64,000 nucleotides of DNA from positions 1 through 64,000 of the forward strand of contig CAJMOB010000008.1 in the NCBI GenBank assembly GCA_905214925.1, read 5' to 3'. The notes beneath the pieces were generated by a model that saw only the letters and a list, made by a program, of their open reading frames with translations, did no database searches and had not been told where the DNA came from. The position numbers and the translations under genes were made by a program. This document shows positions 35,464-43,001 of this stretch, in pieces (position 1 is the stretch's first letter; each line of letters opens with the position of its first letter). The stretch is from Scybalomonas sp905214925 (GTDB taxonomy: Bacteria > Bacillota > Clostridia > Lachnospirales > Lachnospiraceae).

Positions 35464-36367
35464 ATTCCTCCATCTTTAAACTGTTATAGTTTGTATTGGG
35501 CACTTGTAAGAAATATAACTTCTTTTCCCATACATACTCCTCTTGTTCTCTTATGAATTTTAAAAAGTTTTCCTTCTTCCGATTGGCAGTCTCCCCTTCT
35601 AATATAGGAATAAAAATCCGATCGAATAACGAAAAAATACTAAAATCAAACAAGCTACCAGTACCGATATCAAATACGATTCTTTCGTAAGTTCCTTCTT
35701 CCTTTAACTGTTCTAATAACCATTCAATATCTTCTCGTTCTAACATTCTTAAATCCAAGTAACACCTAGGAGAAGGTACTAAATAGCTTTGTCCTTCTTG
35801 AATGGAAAACTGCTTTAACCGAACATGAAATCCTTCATCTTTATTTTTCATATAATATAAGAGTTCTTGACTAATGCCTGTCTCATCTTCAAAACTACCA
35901 TACTCTTCAAACCCAATATAAAGACTTCTCCCCACATAATTAGCACAAATTCCTCTCGCCAAATTAGTTTTTCCACATCGTCCAATGGGAGAATATACAG
36001 CATAAATAAGACAGTTCTTTTGTTTCCCTACGGAAAACTGCTTCTTCCTTCCTCCTTCTTCTACGGCATCTAAAATATTTTTTAATAACGTTTCCCCTGA
36101 CTGATACTTATATACACTTCCTGTTTGAATTTTTAATGCTTCTTCTGTCAACCAAAGAATCTTTGTATCGTCTTCTAGTTCTACATCCATGTGCTCTCCC
36201 AGTAAAATAAGATCCACTTTTTGTTCTTTGATATAATGAAAAAGATGTTCCTCATTCGTAAATGCTACTCCAGAACACGGATATTCTTTTTCCCCATTCA
36301 TATAGTTCATAAGAGAAAATGCAAAATCCACTTCCTCATCACAAATCGCTACTTTATATTTTTTCAA
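35423..36367 (-). CDS. TadZ/CpaE-like localisation ATPase
   Basis: The 314-aa protein starts at the TTG at 36367, which has GAGGAGG 8 nt upstream. Longer in-frame starts (36481, 36403) have weaker sites. The N-terminal receiver-like domain (KKYKVAICDEEVDFAFSLM) precedes a MinD/ParA-type ATPase domain whose P-loop is SPIGRCGKTNLARG, a deviant Walker A with Cys-Gly-Lys-Thr. DIGTGSLFDFSI forms the Walker B-like region. CpaE/TadZ proteins mark the site of pilus assembly. It is the first gene of the operon, just after a perfect hairpin in the leader. Confidence 0.8.
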   Translation of the reverse strand: MKKYKVAICDEEVDFAFSLMNYMNGEKEYPCSGVAFTNEEHLFHYIKEQKVDLILLGEHMDVELEDDTKILWLTEEALKIQTGSVYKYQSGETLLKNILDAVEEGGRKKQFSVGKQKNCLIYAVYSPIGRCGKTNLARGICANYVGRSLYIGFEEYGSFEDETGISQELLYYMKNKDEGFHVRLKQFSIQEGQSYLVPSPRCYLDLRMLEREDIEWLLEQLKEEGTYERIVFDIGTGSLFDFSIFSLFDRIFIPILEGETANRKKENFLKFIREQEEYVWEKKLYFLQVPNTNYNSLKMEEYVSELFREEKAVF

Positions 36368-36436
36368 CAAACATCCCTCCTCGTTCTTCTTTATTGCCAT
36401 CATTATATTCCTTCTTTTCCCCTCTGTATAGAAAAG

Positions 36437-36457
36437 GGTGTCCCAACTAGGGACACC
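36437..36457 (-). promoter_or_regulatory. Perfect hairpin in the tad operon leader
   Basis: GGTGTCCC and GGGACACC form a perfect 8-bp stem with a 5-nt loop, followed on the minus strand by CTTTTCT. It lies about 70 nt before the chosen tadZ start. It could be an attenuator/terminator or a protein-binding stem. The short U-run makes a full-strength terminator unlikely. Confidence 0.55.
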
Positions 36458-36514
36458 TTTCTCTTGACTTTTCGTCATCATTTTTCTATGTTTTGTATTT
36501 TTTTATATTTTCTA

Positions 36515-36543
36515 TTGACAAATAAAAAATTTATCTTTAGAAT
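36515..36543 (+). promoter_or_regulatory. marR-ABC operon promoter
   Basis: A perfect -35 TTGACA (36515-36520), a 17-nt spacer and -10 TAGAAT (36538-36543). It is immediately followed by an inverted repeat likely bound by the MarR product. Confidence 0.75.
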
Positions 36544-36549
36544 CTAATA

Positions 36550-36563
36550 GTTAGTAACCTAAC
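36550..36563 (+). promoter_or_regulatory. Probable MarR operator
   Basis: GTTAG-TAAC-CTAAC is a perfect 5-bp inverted repeat placed at the expected transcription start. A repressor bound here would block the promoter. This fits autoregulation by the adjacent MarR protein, but binding is inferred. Confidence 0.6.
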
Positions 36564-36670
36564 ATTTTTTATTTACGCAACGATAATGAACCACGAAAGA
36601 GCATGTATGCTGCTATATGGGGACTGTCTGCGAACATGAGAAATTTATAAAAATACTTCTCATCTACTAA
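36563..36670 (-). repeat. Dispersed ~100-nt element, copy B (marR/tad gap)
   Basis: In minus-strand sense: hairpin arms TGAGAA and TTCTCA, then ATGTTCGCAGACAG, a variable part, ATGCTCTTTCG and GCGTAAATAAAAAATG. The order of blocks is the same as in copies A and C. It points toward the tad operon and is antisense to the marR leader. Confidence 0.6.
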
Positions 36671-36757
36671 TGTGGAATTTTCCAATTTTTCATCGTTAAC
36701 ATGTGGAAACAAACTCCATCAGTTTCCTACATTCATAAGCCAGAAGGAGGTGTTATC

Positions 36758-37222
36758 GTGTTGGAAGAATCTAAGGAGGAAAAAGAAATCCCTTTTGGAA
36801 GGCTTATTCATGTCATTTCTCGGAAATTAAAACAGCATAATTTAATTTCAGGGGAAGATATCGGCCTTACTCCTATGCAAAAACATATTTTAAAATTTAT
36901 TCTTCTTGAAACAATGCATCGAGATCTTTATCAAAAAGATGTGGAAGAAGAATTTAAAATTCGCCGTTCCACAACAACTGGTATTTTACAGCTTATGGAG
37001 AAAAATGGTTTTATCTATCGAGAAAGTGTGGCAAAAGATGCTCGATTAAAACGAATTATTCCTACAAAGAAGGCTGAGGCACTGCGAGAACAAATTTTGG
37101 AAAACATCGTTCAAAGAGAGAAAAAAATGACACATGGGATTAAGGAAGAGGATTTAACATTATGTAGAGCTGTTCTAAAACAAATCCTTGCGAACCTTAC
37201 AGAAGAACAAGAAGAAAAATAG
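36758..37222 (+). CDS. MarR family transcriptional regulator
   Basis: The 154-aa winged-helix repressor starts at the GTG at 36758, with AAGGAGG 7 nt upstream (a TTG directly after it is also possible). The DNA-binding domain spans about 40-110, with recognition region EEFKIRRSTTTGILQLMEKNG and wing VAKDARLKRIIPTKKA. The ends are helical dimerisation parts. It stands 10 nt before two ABC exporter genes on the same strand, the usual layout for a ligand-responsive repressor of an efflux pump. Confidence 0.92.
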   Translation: MLEESKEEKEIPFGRLIHVISRKLKQHNLISGEDIGLTPMQKHILKFILLETMHRDLYQKDVEEEFKIRRSTTTGILQLMEKNGFIYRESVAKDARLKRIIPTKKAEALREQILENIVQREKKMTHGIKEEDLTLCRAVLKQILANLTEEQEEK

Positions 37223-37232
37223 GAGGAACATT

Positions 37233-38966
37233 ATGAATCGAAAACTTTTCAAATCTATTCGAGAGTACAAAAAAGAGTCGATTCTCGCACCAATTTTCGT
37301 TATTTTAGAAGTTTTTATGGAAGTTTTAATTCCATTCCAAATGTCCAAAATTATCGATATTGGTATTATGAATCAAGACTTAAACTATATTATTAAAGTT
37401 GGTCTCTCTCTTGTTGTATTAGCAATGCTCGCTCTGTTTTTTGGTGTAAAAGCTGGTAATTATGCCGCTACTGCTGGAGCAGGATATGCCAAAAACTTGC
37501 GTCATGATATTTTTTATAAAGTGCAAGACTTTTCTTTTAAAAATATCGATAATTTCTCAACATCAAGCCTCGTAACAAGAATGACAACAGACATCACAAA
37601 TGTTCAAATGGCTTATATGATGAGTATTCGTCTTTTAGCGAGAGCACCATTTATGATCATCTTATCTATGATTATGACGGTACAACTTAATAAACAGATC
37701 GCTCTTTTATTCTTAATTACCATTCCAATTCTTGGGGGACTTCTTATCTTTATCGCTAAGAAAGCACACCCTCATTTTATTAAAGTATTTGATGAATATG
37801 ATATTTTAAATAATACAGTTCAAGAAAATGTAAATGCATCTCGCGTTGTAAAGGCTTACGTACGAGAAGACCATGAAATTGAAAAATTCCATAAAATTTC
37901 AGCAGTGGTATATCGTCTCTTTACAAAAGCAGAGAAAATCGTTGCTTGGAACTCCCCTGTTATGCAGTTTACTATGTATGTTGTTATTCTTTGCATTGTT
38001 TTAATCAGTGGAAAAGCGATTATCTTTGGTTCTATGGAATCTGGACAATTAACAAGCGTTATCGTTTATGCATTACAGATACTTATGTCACTTATGATGG
38101 TTACTTTTGTATTTGTTATGATTATGATCGCAGAAGCATCTACCGATCGTATTACTGAAGTTCTTGATGAAGTTCCAGAAATGCAGAATAAACCAAATGC
38201 CATTAAAGAAGTTCCAAATGGTGACATTGACTTTGAAAACGTAGACTTTAGCTATGCTGGAGAAGGCGGAAATCTTTCTTTAAAACAAGTAGACCTTCAT
38301 ATTAAATCTGGTCAAACAATTGGTATTATCGGTGGAACTGGTAGTTCAAAATCCACTTTAGTACAATTGATTCCTCGCCTTTATGATGTAACAAAAGGTT
38401 CTGTAAAAGTTGGCGGAATTGATGTGCGTGAATATGATTTAGAAGCGCTCCGCGATCAAGTATCTATGGTTTTACAAAAAAATGTATTATTTTCAGGAAC
38501 TATTTATGAAAATATTCGCTGGGGTAATGAAAATGCCACCGATGAGGAAGTACAGCATGTATGTAAATTAGCGCAAGCCGATCCTTTTGTTCAAGAGTTT
38601 CCAAAAGGCTATGATACTATGATTGTACAAGGTGGTAACAACGTATCTGGTGGTCAAAAACAGCGTCTTTGTATTGCAAGAGCACTTCTTAAGAAACCAA
38701 AAATTCTTATTCTTGATGACTCTACAAGTGCTGTTGATACAAAAACAGATGCTATGATTCGTAAAGCATTTCGCGAAGAAATTCCTGATACAACAAAGAT
38801 TATTATTGCACAGCGTGTTTCTTCTATTGAAGATGCCGATCAAATTATTGTTCTTGATGACGGTAAGATCAACGGAATCGGAACTTCTGAAGAATTATTA
38901 AAAACAAATGAAATTTATCGTGAAGTATATGAATCCCAAACGAAAGGAGGAAATGAAGATGAGTAA
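37233..38966 (+). CDS. ABC exporter half-transporter, degenerate-site subunit
   Basis: The 577-aa protein from the ATG at 37233 (AGGAGG upstream) has six membrane helices in an ABC-exporter domain (1-~320), then an ATPase domain. Walker A reads GGTGSSKST, with Ser where the second conserved Gly usually stands. The signature is VSGGQKQR, and Walker B ILILDDSTSAVD has Asp instead of the catalytic Glu. Such changes mark the degenerate-site partner of heterodimeric exporters (BmrC/BmrD and TM287/288 types). It overlaps the next gene by 8 nt. The substrate is unknown, probably drugs or lipophilic compounds. Confidence 0.93.
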   Translation: MNRKLFKSIREYKKESILAPIFVILEVFMEVLIPFQMSKIIDIGIMNQDLNYIIKVGLSLVVLAMLALFFGVKAGNYAATAGAGYAKNLRHDIFYKVQDFSFKNIDNFSTSSLVTRMTTDITNVQMAYMMSIRLLARAPFMIILSMIMTVQLNKQIALLFLITIPILGGLLIFIAKKAHPHFIKVFDEYDILNNTVQENVNASRVVKAYVREDHEIEKFHKISAVVYRLFTKAEKIVAWNSPVMQFTMYVVILCIVLISGKAIIFGSMESGQLTSVIVYALQILMSLMMVTFVFVMIMIAEASTDRITEVLDEVPEMQNKPNAIKEVPNGDIDFENVDFSYAGEGGNLSLKQVDLHIKSGQTIGIIGGTGSSKSTLVQLIPRLYDVTKGSVKVGGIDVREYDLEALRDQVSMVLQKNVLFSGTIYENIRWGNENATDEEVQHVCKLAQADPFVQEFPKGYDTMIVQGGNNVSGGQKQRLCIARALLKKPKILILDDSTSAVDTKTDAMIRKAFREEIPDTTKIIIAQRVSSIEDADQIIVLDDGKINGIGTSEELLKTNEIYREVYESQTKGGNEDE

Positions 38967-40857
38967 TCAAAAACCTCATGGAAAACCAAAAGTTACAAAA
39001 GAAACGATTAAAACAGCAAAGCGTCTTCTTCGCTATGTAACTTCTCGTTTTAAACTTCAATTTATTGCGGTATTTATCTGTATTATTATCAGTTCTATCG
39101 CCTCTATTTCCGTATCCCTTTCACTAAAGTTCTTAGTTGACGACTTTATTCTTCCATTAGTCGGACAGCAAGATCCTAACTTTGGCGAATTGTATCGAGC
39201 TCTTGCCATTTTAGCAACTATTTTTGCCGCTGGTGTTATTGCTACTTTTATTTATAGTAGACTTATGGTTAAAATCGGACAAGGTGTTTTAAAACAAGTT
39301 CGTGATGATATGTTCGAACATATGCAAAAACTCCCAATCCGTTACTTTGATCAAAATACAAACGGTTCTATTATGAGCCTTTATACCAATGATACGGATA
39401 CACTTCGCCAGATGATTAACCAGTCCATTCCACAGGTATTAATGTCATCCATTACGATTATTGCAACTTTTATTTCCATGGTTGTTTTAAGTCCAATCCT
39501 TACGATTTTAGCCATTGTTATGATCTTCATCTTAGTCTTTGTTACAAAGAAGATCGGTGGAAATAGTGGAAAATACTTCCTTCGTCAACAGTTAGCTCTT
39601 GCTGATGTAACAGGATTTGTTGAAGAACGTATGAACGGACAGCGTGTTATTAAAATCTTCAATCATGAACGTGTATCCGAGGAAGAATTTGATGCTTTAA
39701 ATGAACAACTTTTTATGGCAGCATCAAATGCCAACCGTTTTGCTAACATGATGGGACCAATTATTGGTAACTTAGGAAACCTTCAATTCGTATTAACTGC
39801 TGTATTAGGTGGAGTTTTATCCATCTTTGGTATTGGTGGTATTACCTTCGGTATAATCGCTTCTTATTTACAGTTTACAAAGAGCTTCACACAGCCATTT
39901 ATGCAAGTAGCACAACAGTTTAACTCCATCGTTATGGCATTAGCTGGTGCAGAAAGAATCTTCCAAATGATTGATGAAACACCAGAAGTCGATGAAGGCT
40001 ATGTTACTTTAGTCAATGCTAAAAAAGATGAAAATGGAAACATTGTAGAATGTAAAGAACGCACTGGTCTTTGGGCATGGAAACATCCTCATCAAGCTGA
40101 TGGAACCGTTACTTACACAGAATTAACTGGTGATGTTCGTTTCTTTGACATGACATTTGGTTATACGGATGAAAAAATGGTTCTCCACAATGTATCACTT
40201 TTTGCAAAACCTGGTCAAAAGATCGCATTTGTTGGTTCTACTGGTGCAGGTAAAACAACAATTACAAACTTAATCAACCGTTTCTACGATGTACAAGACG
40301 GTAAGATTCGCTATGATGGAATCAATATTAATAAAATTAAAAAAGCGGATTTAAGACGTTCTCTTGGTATCGTTCTTCAAGATACTCATTTATTTACAGG
40401 AACGATTATGGAAAATATTCGTTATGGTAAATTAGATGCTACCGATGAAGAAGTATATGAAGCAGCACGCCTTGCACATGCAGATCAATTTATCAATATG
40501 CTTCCAAATGGTTATAACACTCTATTAAGTGGAGATGGAGAAGAATTATCCCAAGGACAAAGACAGTTATTATCCATTGCGAGAGCAGCCGTTGCTAACC
40601 CTCCAGTATTAATCCTCGATGAAGCTACATCAAGTATTGATACTCGTACAGAAAGTATTGTACAAAAGGGTATGGATAACTTAATGAAAGGCCGCACTGT
40701 TTTCGTTATCGCTCATAGACTTTCTACAATTCGAAACAGCGATGCCATTATGGTATTAGATCATGGTCGTATTATTGAACGTGGTTCTCACGAAGATTTA
40801 ATTAAAGAAAAGGGAACTTACTATCAATTATATACTGGTAAATTAGAGTTAGATTAA
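38959..40857 (+). CDS. ABC exporter half-transporter, catalytic subunit
   Basis: The 632-aa partner of the preceding gene starts at the ATG at 38959, with AAAGGAGG at a good distance. An ATG two codons earlier is too close. It has six membrane helices, then an ATPase domain with canonical Walker A GSTGAGKTT, Walker B VLILDEATSSID containing the catalytic Glu, and signature LSQGQRQ. There is an extra ~30-residue polar loop before the ATPase domain (DGTVTYTELTGDVRFFDM region). It ends before a bidirectional terminator. Confidence 0.93.
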   Translation: MSNQKPHGKPKVTKETIKTAKRLLRYVTSRFKLQFIAVFICIIISSIASISVSLSLKFLVDDFILPLVGQQDPNFGELYRALAILATIFAAGVIATFIYSRLMVKIGQGVLKQVRDDMFEHMQKLPIRYFDQNTNGSIMSLYTNDTDTLRQMINQSIPQVLMSSITIIATFISMVVLSPILTILAIVMIFILVFVTKKIGGNSGKYFLRQQLALADVTGFVEERMNGQRVIKIFNHERVSEEEFDALNEQLFMAASNANRFANMMGPIIGNLGNLQFVLTAVLGGVLSIFGIGGITFGIIASYLQFTKSFTQPFMQVAQQFNSIVMALAGAERIFQMIDETPEVDEGYVTLVNAKKDENGNIVECKERTGLWAWKHPHQADGTVTYTELTGDVRFFDMTFGYTDEKMVLHNVSLFAKPGQKIAFVGSTGAGKTTITNLINRFYDVQDGKIRYDGININKIKKADLRRSLGIVLQDTHLFTGTIMENIRYGKLDATDEEVYEAARLAHADQFINMLPNGYNTLLSGDGEELSQGQRQLLSIARAAVANPPVLILDEATSSIDTRTESIVQKGMDNLMKGRTVFVIAHRLSTIRNSDAIMVLDHGRIIERGSHEDLIKEKGTYYQLYTGKLELD

Positions 40858-40891
40858 TGATGAGAAATGTTTTCATAATTCTCACGTAAAG

Positions 40892-40926
40892 AAAAAGCCT
40901 AGTGATTCCCCTCACTAGGCTTTTTT
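40892..40926. terminator. Bidirectional terminator between ABC exporter and bofA
   Basis: A perfect stem AAAAAGCCTAGTGA / TCACTAGGCTTTTT with A- and T-runs on its two sides serves both convergent genes. Confidence 0.92.
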
Positions 40927-40927
40927 C

Positions 40928-41134
40928 TTACCAAAAAATCGAAAGTCCATATAGCAAACCAACTCCTGGAAGTCCAAGGCAAGCCACTACAGGGATTGTA
41001 TAAAGATTAATTCCCACCAAAACAGGATATCCATTTTTTGTAAAAAATACATTAATAAAATGGATCACTAAAACCCCCAATACTGCTCTTAATATCAAGT
41101 TAATGCCCCATTCATTTCCTCTTTTTCCAAGCAT
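40928..41134 (-). CDS. bofA: BofA family protein (pro-sigma-K processing regulator)
   Basis: The 68-aa protein has two hydrophobic segments. INLILRAVLGVLVIHFIN, PVLVGINLYTIPVVACLGLPGVGLL and the Leu-rich end match the BofA pattern. In spore formers BofA holds back the SpoIVFB protease until engulfment is complete. In B. subtilis it follows recR, but here it is about 17 kb away from recR and alone. The ribosome site is weak, so the exact start is uncertain. Its presence suggests a sporulating ancestor or host. Confidence 0.75.
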   Translation of the reverse strand: MLGKRGNEWGINLILRAVLGVLVIHFINVFFTKNGYPVLVGINLYTIPVVACLGLPGVGLLYGLSIFW

Positions 41135-41216
41135 ATTTCAATTCTCGTCCTTTTTTCTACATATATATTCAACCAAACAAATATGTATTCAAGAAACGAT
41201 AAAATGACCTTTTTCT

Positions 41217-42707
41217 TTATCCAATATATTTTAGAATATACAAATAAGAAGCATCTTTTTGATAAATCTGGAATGTCTCCATTCGTTTCCATTCTAAATG
41301 ACGTTTAAATACCGATAGTGCAATGGATGGATCTTGGCTATAAATAATGGCAATCCCATCTTTCTTCAAATGCTTTTGTCCTTTTTGTAATAATAATTCA
41401 TATAGTTCTTCAATTTCTTTTTCCCCTTGTTTCCCTGTTGCAGACGGCATATTGACAACCATTTCATCAAACAAATATTCATGAGAAAAATCTTTAAAAT
41501 CTCTATGAATAAAATTAATCTGGGTTCTTGCTCTCTTCGCATTTTCTCTTCCGCAGTCAATGGCCTTTCCAAAGAGATCAACTCCATAAAGTGGATGTGC
41601 AGGTAAAGCAAAATTTCGTTCGATTAACATGGTACCTGTTCCACAAAATGGGTCCAATACTTGAGCATTTTCTTTTAAATACGGACGAGCTAATTCCATA
41701 ATGGTAGCAGCTGTGATCGGATTTATAGAATTAGAAAGAATTCCTTTTCGATAAGTAAAACGATTATCAGGAATGGTATATAGTTTTAAATAAGCGTGAT
41801 ATCCACCATTTCTTCCTTCTAACAACCGAATTTCCACTTCATAATCAGAAACAGAGTTGATAAGACGATGAGAAGACTCTTTTTCCATAGCCATAGCAAT
41901 TTTCTTCGCCATAACTCTCTTTTCTTCTATCGAAATTCTTCCTCTTAATTCCACACGGAATCGATAAGAACCTCCTCCTAAATGTCTTGCCTCCAAGAAT
42001 TCCATTAATCCTCCCATGAGAATGGTATGTGCCATTACTTTTGGATCTAGTGGCATATTTTTCGCAGATGGAAGTGGAAATAAAATTTCTTGCCATGTAC
42101 GGATACTCATAAAATCTCTCATATCCTCATATTCCACTGCAACTCCACCGCTTATTTTTTTACCATTGCAATGATAGAGTTGACGGAGTGTCAACTCCGG
42201 ATAATAACGATTCGTTGTTAACACAACCTTTCCTTGCTCATCATATCCAATAAAATAATGGCTTTGTGTTCGTTCATATTGTCCAATTAAACTGGTAAGC
42301 TCTCGAATTTCCTCTGTAATATGCTTCTCTTGCTCTTCTGTAAATTTCTCAGATAATAAATACTCTAACCGTTCCTTAAACTTTGACACATAACATTCAC
42401 AATCAATTTTTTGAAATGCTTTTAAATAGGCAGTCTTAACAAAGAGCGTTCCTTCTTCTTCATAAGCATCCAATAGTTCTGGAAGTAGTCCTTCTAATTC
42501 TAACTCACCTATGACTCCTGCCACGTTTTTTCGAACTTTTGGATCTTCATGACAAAGTAATTCCTTTAGTAAGGTATAGTCATATTGCAAAAAAGAAAGA
42601 AAAGTATCTTGATGTTCTATACTTCCCTTTAACCATTTCTTTAACTCTATTAAGTTTTCACGAACATTTTGTCCTTGTTTTATATTATAAATAATTGTTT
42701 TCAGCAT
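41217..42707 (-). CDS. RNA methyltransferase (UPF0020 type) with N-terminal helical-repeat region
   Basis: The 496-aa protein from the ATG at 42707 (GGGAGG upstream) has an N-terminal ~130 residues resembling HEAT-like helical repeats (HEDPKVRKNVAGVIGELELE). A middle part follows, then a C-terminal SAM-dependent methyltransferase with motif I LDPFCGTGTMLIERN and motif IV MVVNMPSATG. The motif IV [N/D]PP[Y/F] box is changed to NMPS, which is unusual. rRNA or tRNA guanine/adenine methylation is the likely activity, with the target unknown. It is monocistronic and divergent from the BIG2 protein gene. Confidence 0.82.
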   Translation of the reverse strand: MLKTIIYNIKQGQNVRENLIELKKWLKGSIEHQDTFLSFLQYDYTLLKELLCHEDPKVRKNVAGVIGELELEGLLPELLDAYEEEGTLFVKTAYLKAFQKIDCECYVSKFKERLEYLLSEKFTEEQEKHITEEIRELTSLIGQYERTQSHYFIGYDEQGKVVLTTNRYYPELTLRQLYHCNGKKISGGVAVEYEDMRDFMSIRTWQEILFPLPSAKNMPLDPKVMAHTILMGGLMEFLEARHLGGGSYRFRVELRGRISIEEKRVMAKKIAMAMEKESSHRLINSVSDYEVEIRLLEGRNGGYHAYLKLYTIPDNRFTYRKGILSNSINPITAATIMELARPYLKENAQVLDPFCGTGTMLIERNFALPAHPLYGVDLFGKAIDCGRENAKRARTQINFIHRDFKDFSHEYLFDEMVVNMPSATGKQGEKEIEELYELLLQKGQKHLKKDGIAIIYSQDPSIALSVFKRHLEWKRMETFQIYQKDASYLYILKYIG

Positions 42708-42893
42708 ATTGCCTCCCATAGTTTTTTTATCGTATTCAGTGTACGTTTCCTATCTTTTTTTATCTTAACATTAATCTGTTTTTATGACAACCAACCTCTT
42801 TTTTATTTCCTATCGTCCATTCAAAGAAAACTTGAATACTCCATTCCAATATTTCCTTACTCTCTCGTCAGAAATTTTTAAGAAATCTTGTAA

Positions 42894-42922
42894 TTTACAT
42901 TACTTGTCCTATGTCTTATAAT
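42894..42922 (+). promoter_or_regulatory. Promoter of the BIG2 surface protein gene
   Basis: -35 TTTACA (42894-42899), a 17-nt spacer and a perfect -10 TATAAT (42917-42922), 80 nt before the start codon. Confidence 0.65.
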
Positions 42923-43001
42923 AAAAGTACACTACCATAAAATGGATAAACAACAATAAAAAATAGATACCAAAGACTTTTTTGAAAGCGAGGAGTAAAA
43001 T

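Noticed and set aside
40861..40886. Fourth copy of the dispersed element after the ABC exporter
   Set aside because: Only a GAGAAA/TTCTCA hairpin is shared. The GTTCGCGGA and GCCTTTCGCA blocks are missing.
41095..41292. 65-codon minus-strand frame overlapping bofA and the methyltransferase gene end
   Set aside because: It overlaps recognised genes in another frame, has no ribosome site and no family features.
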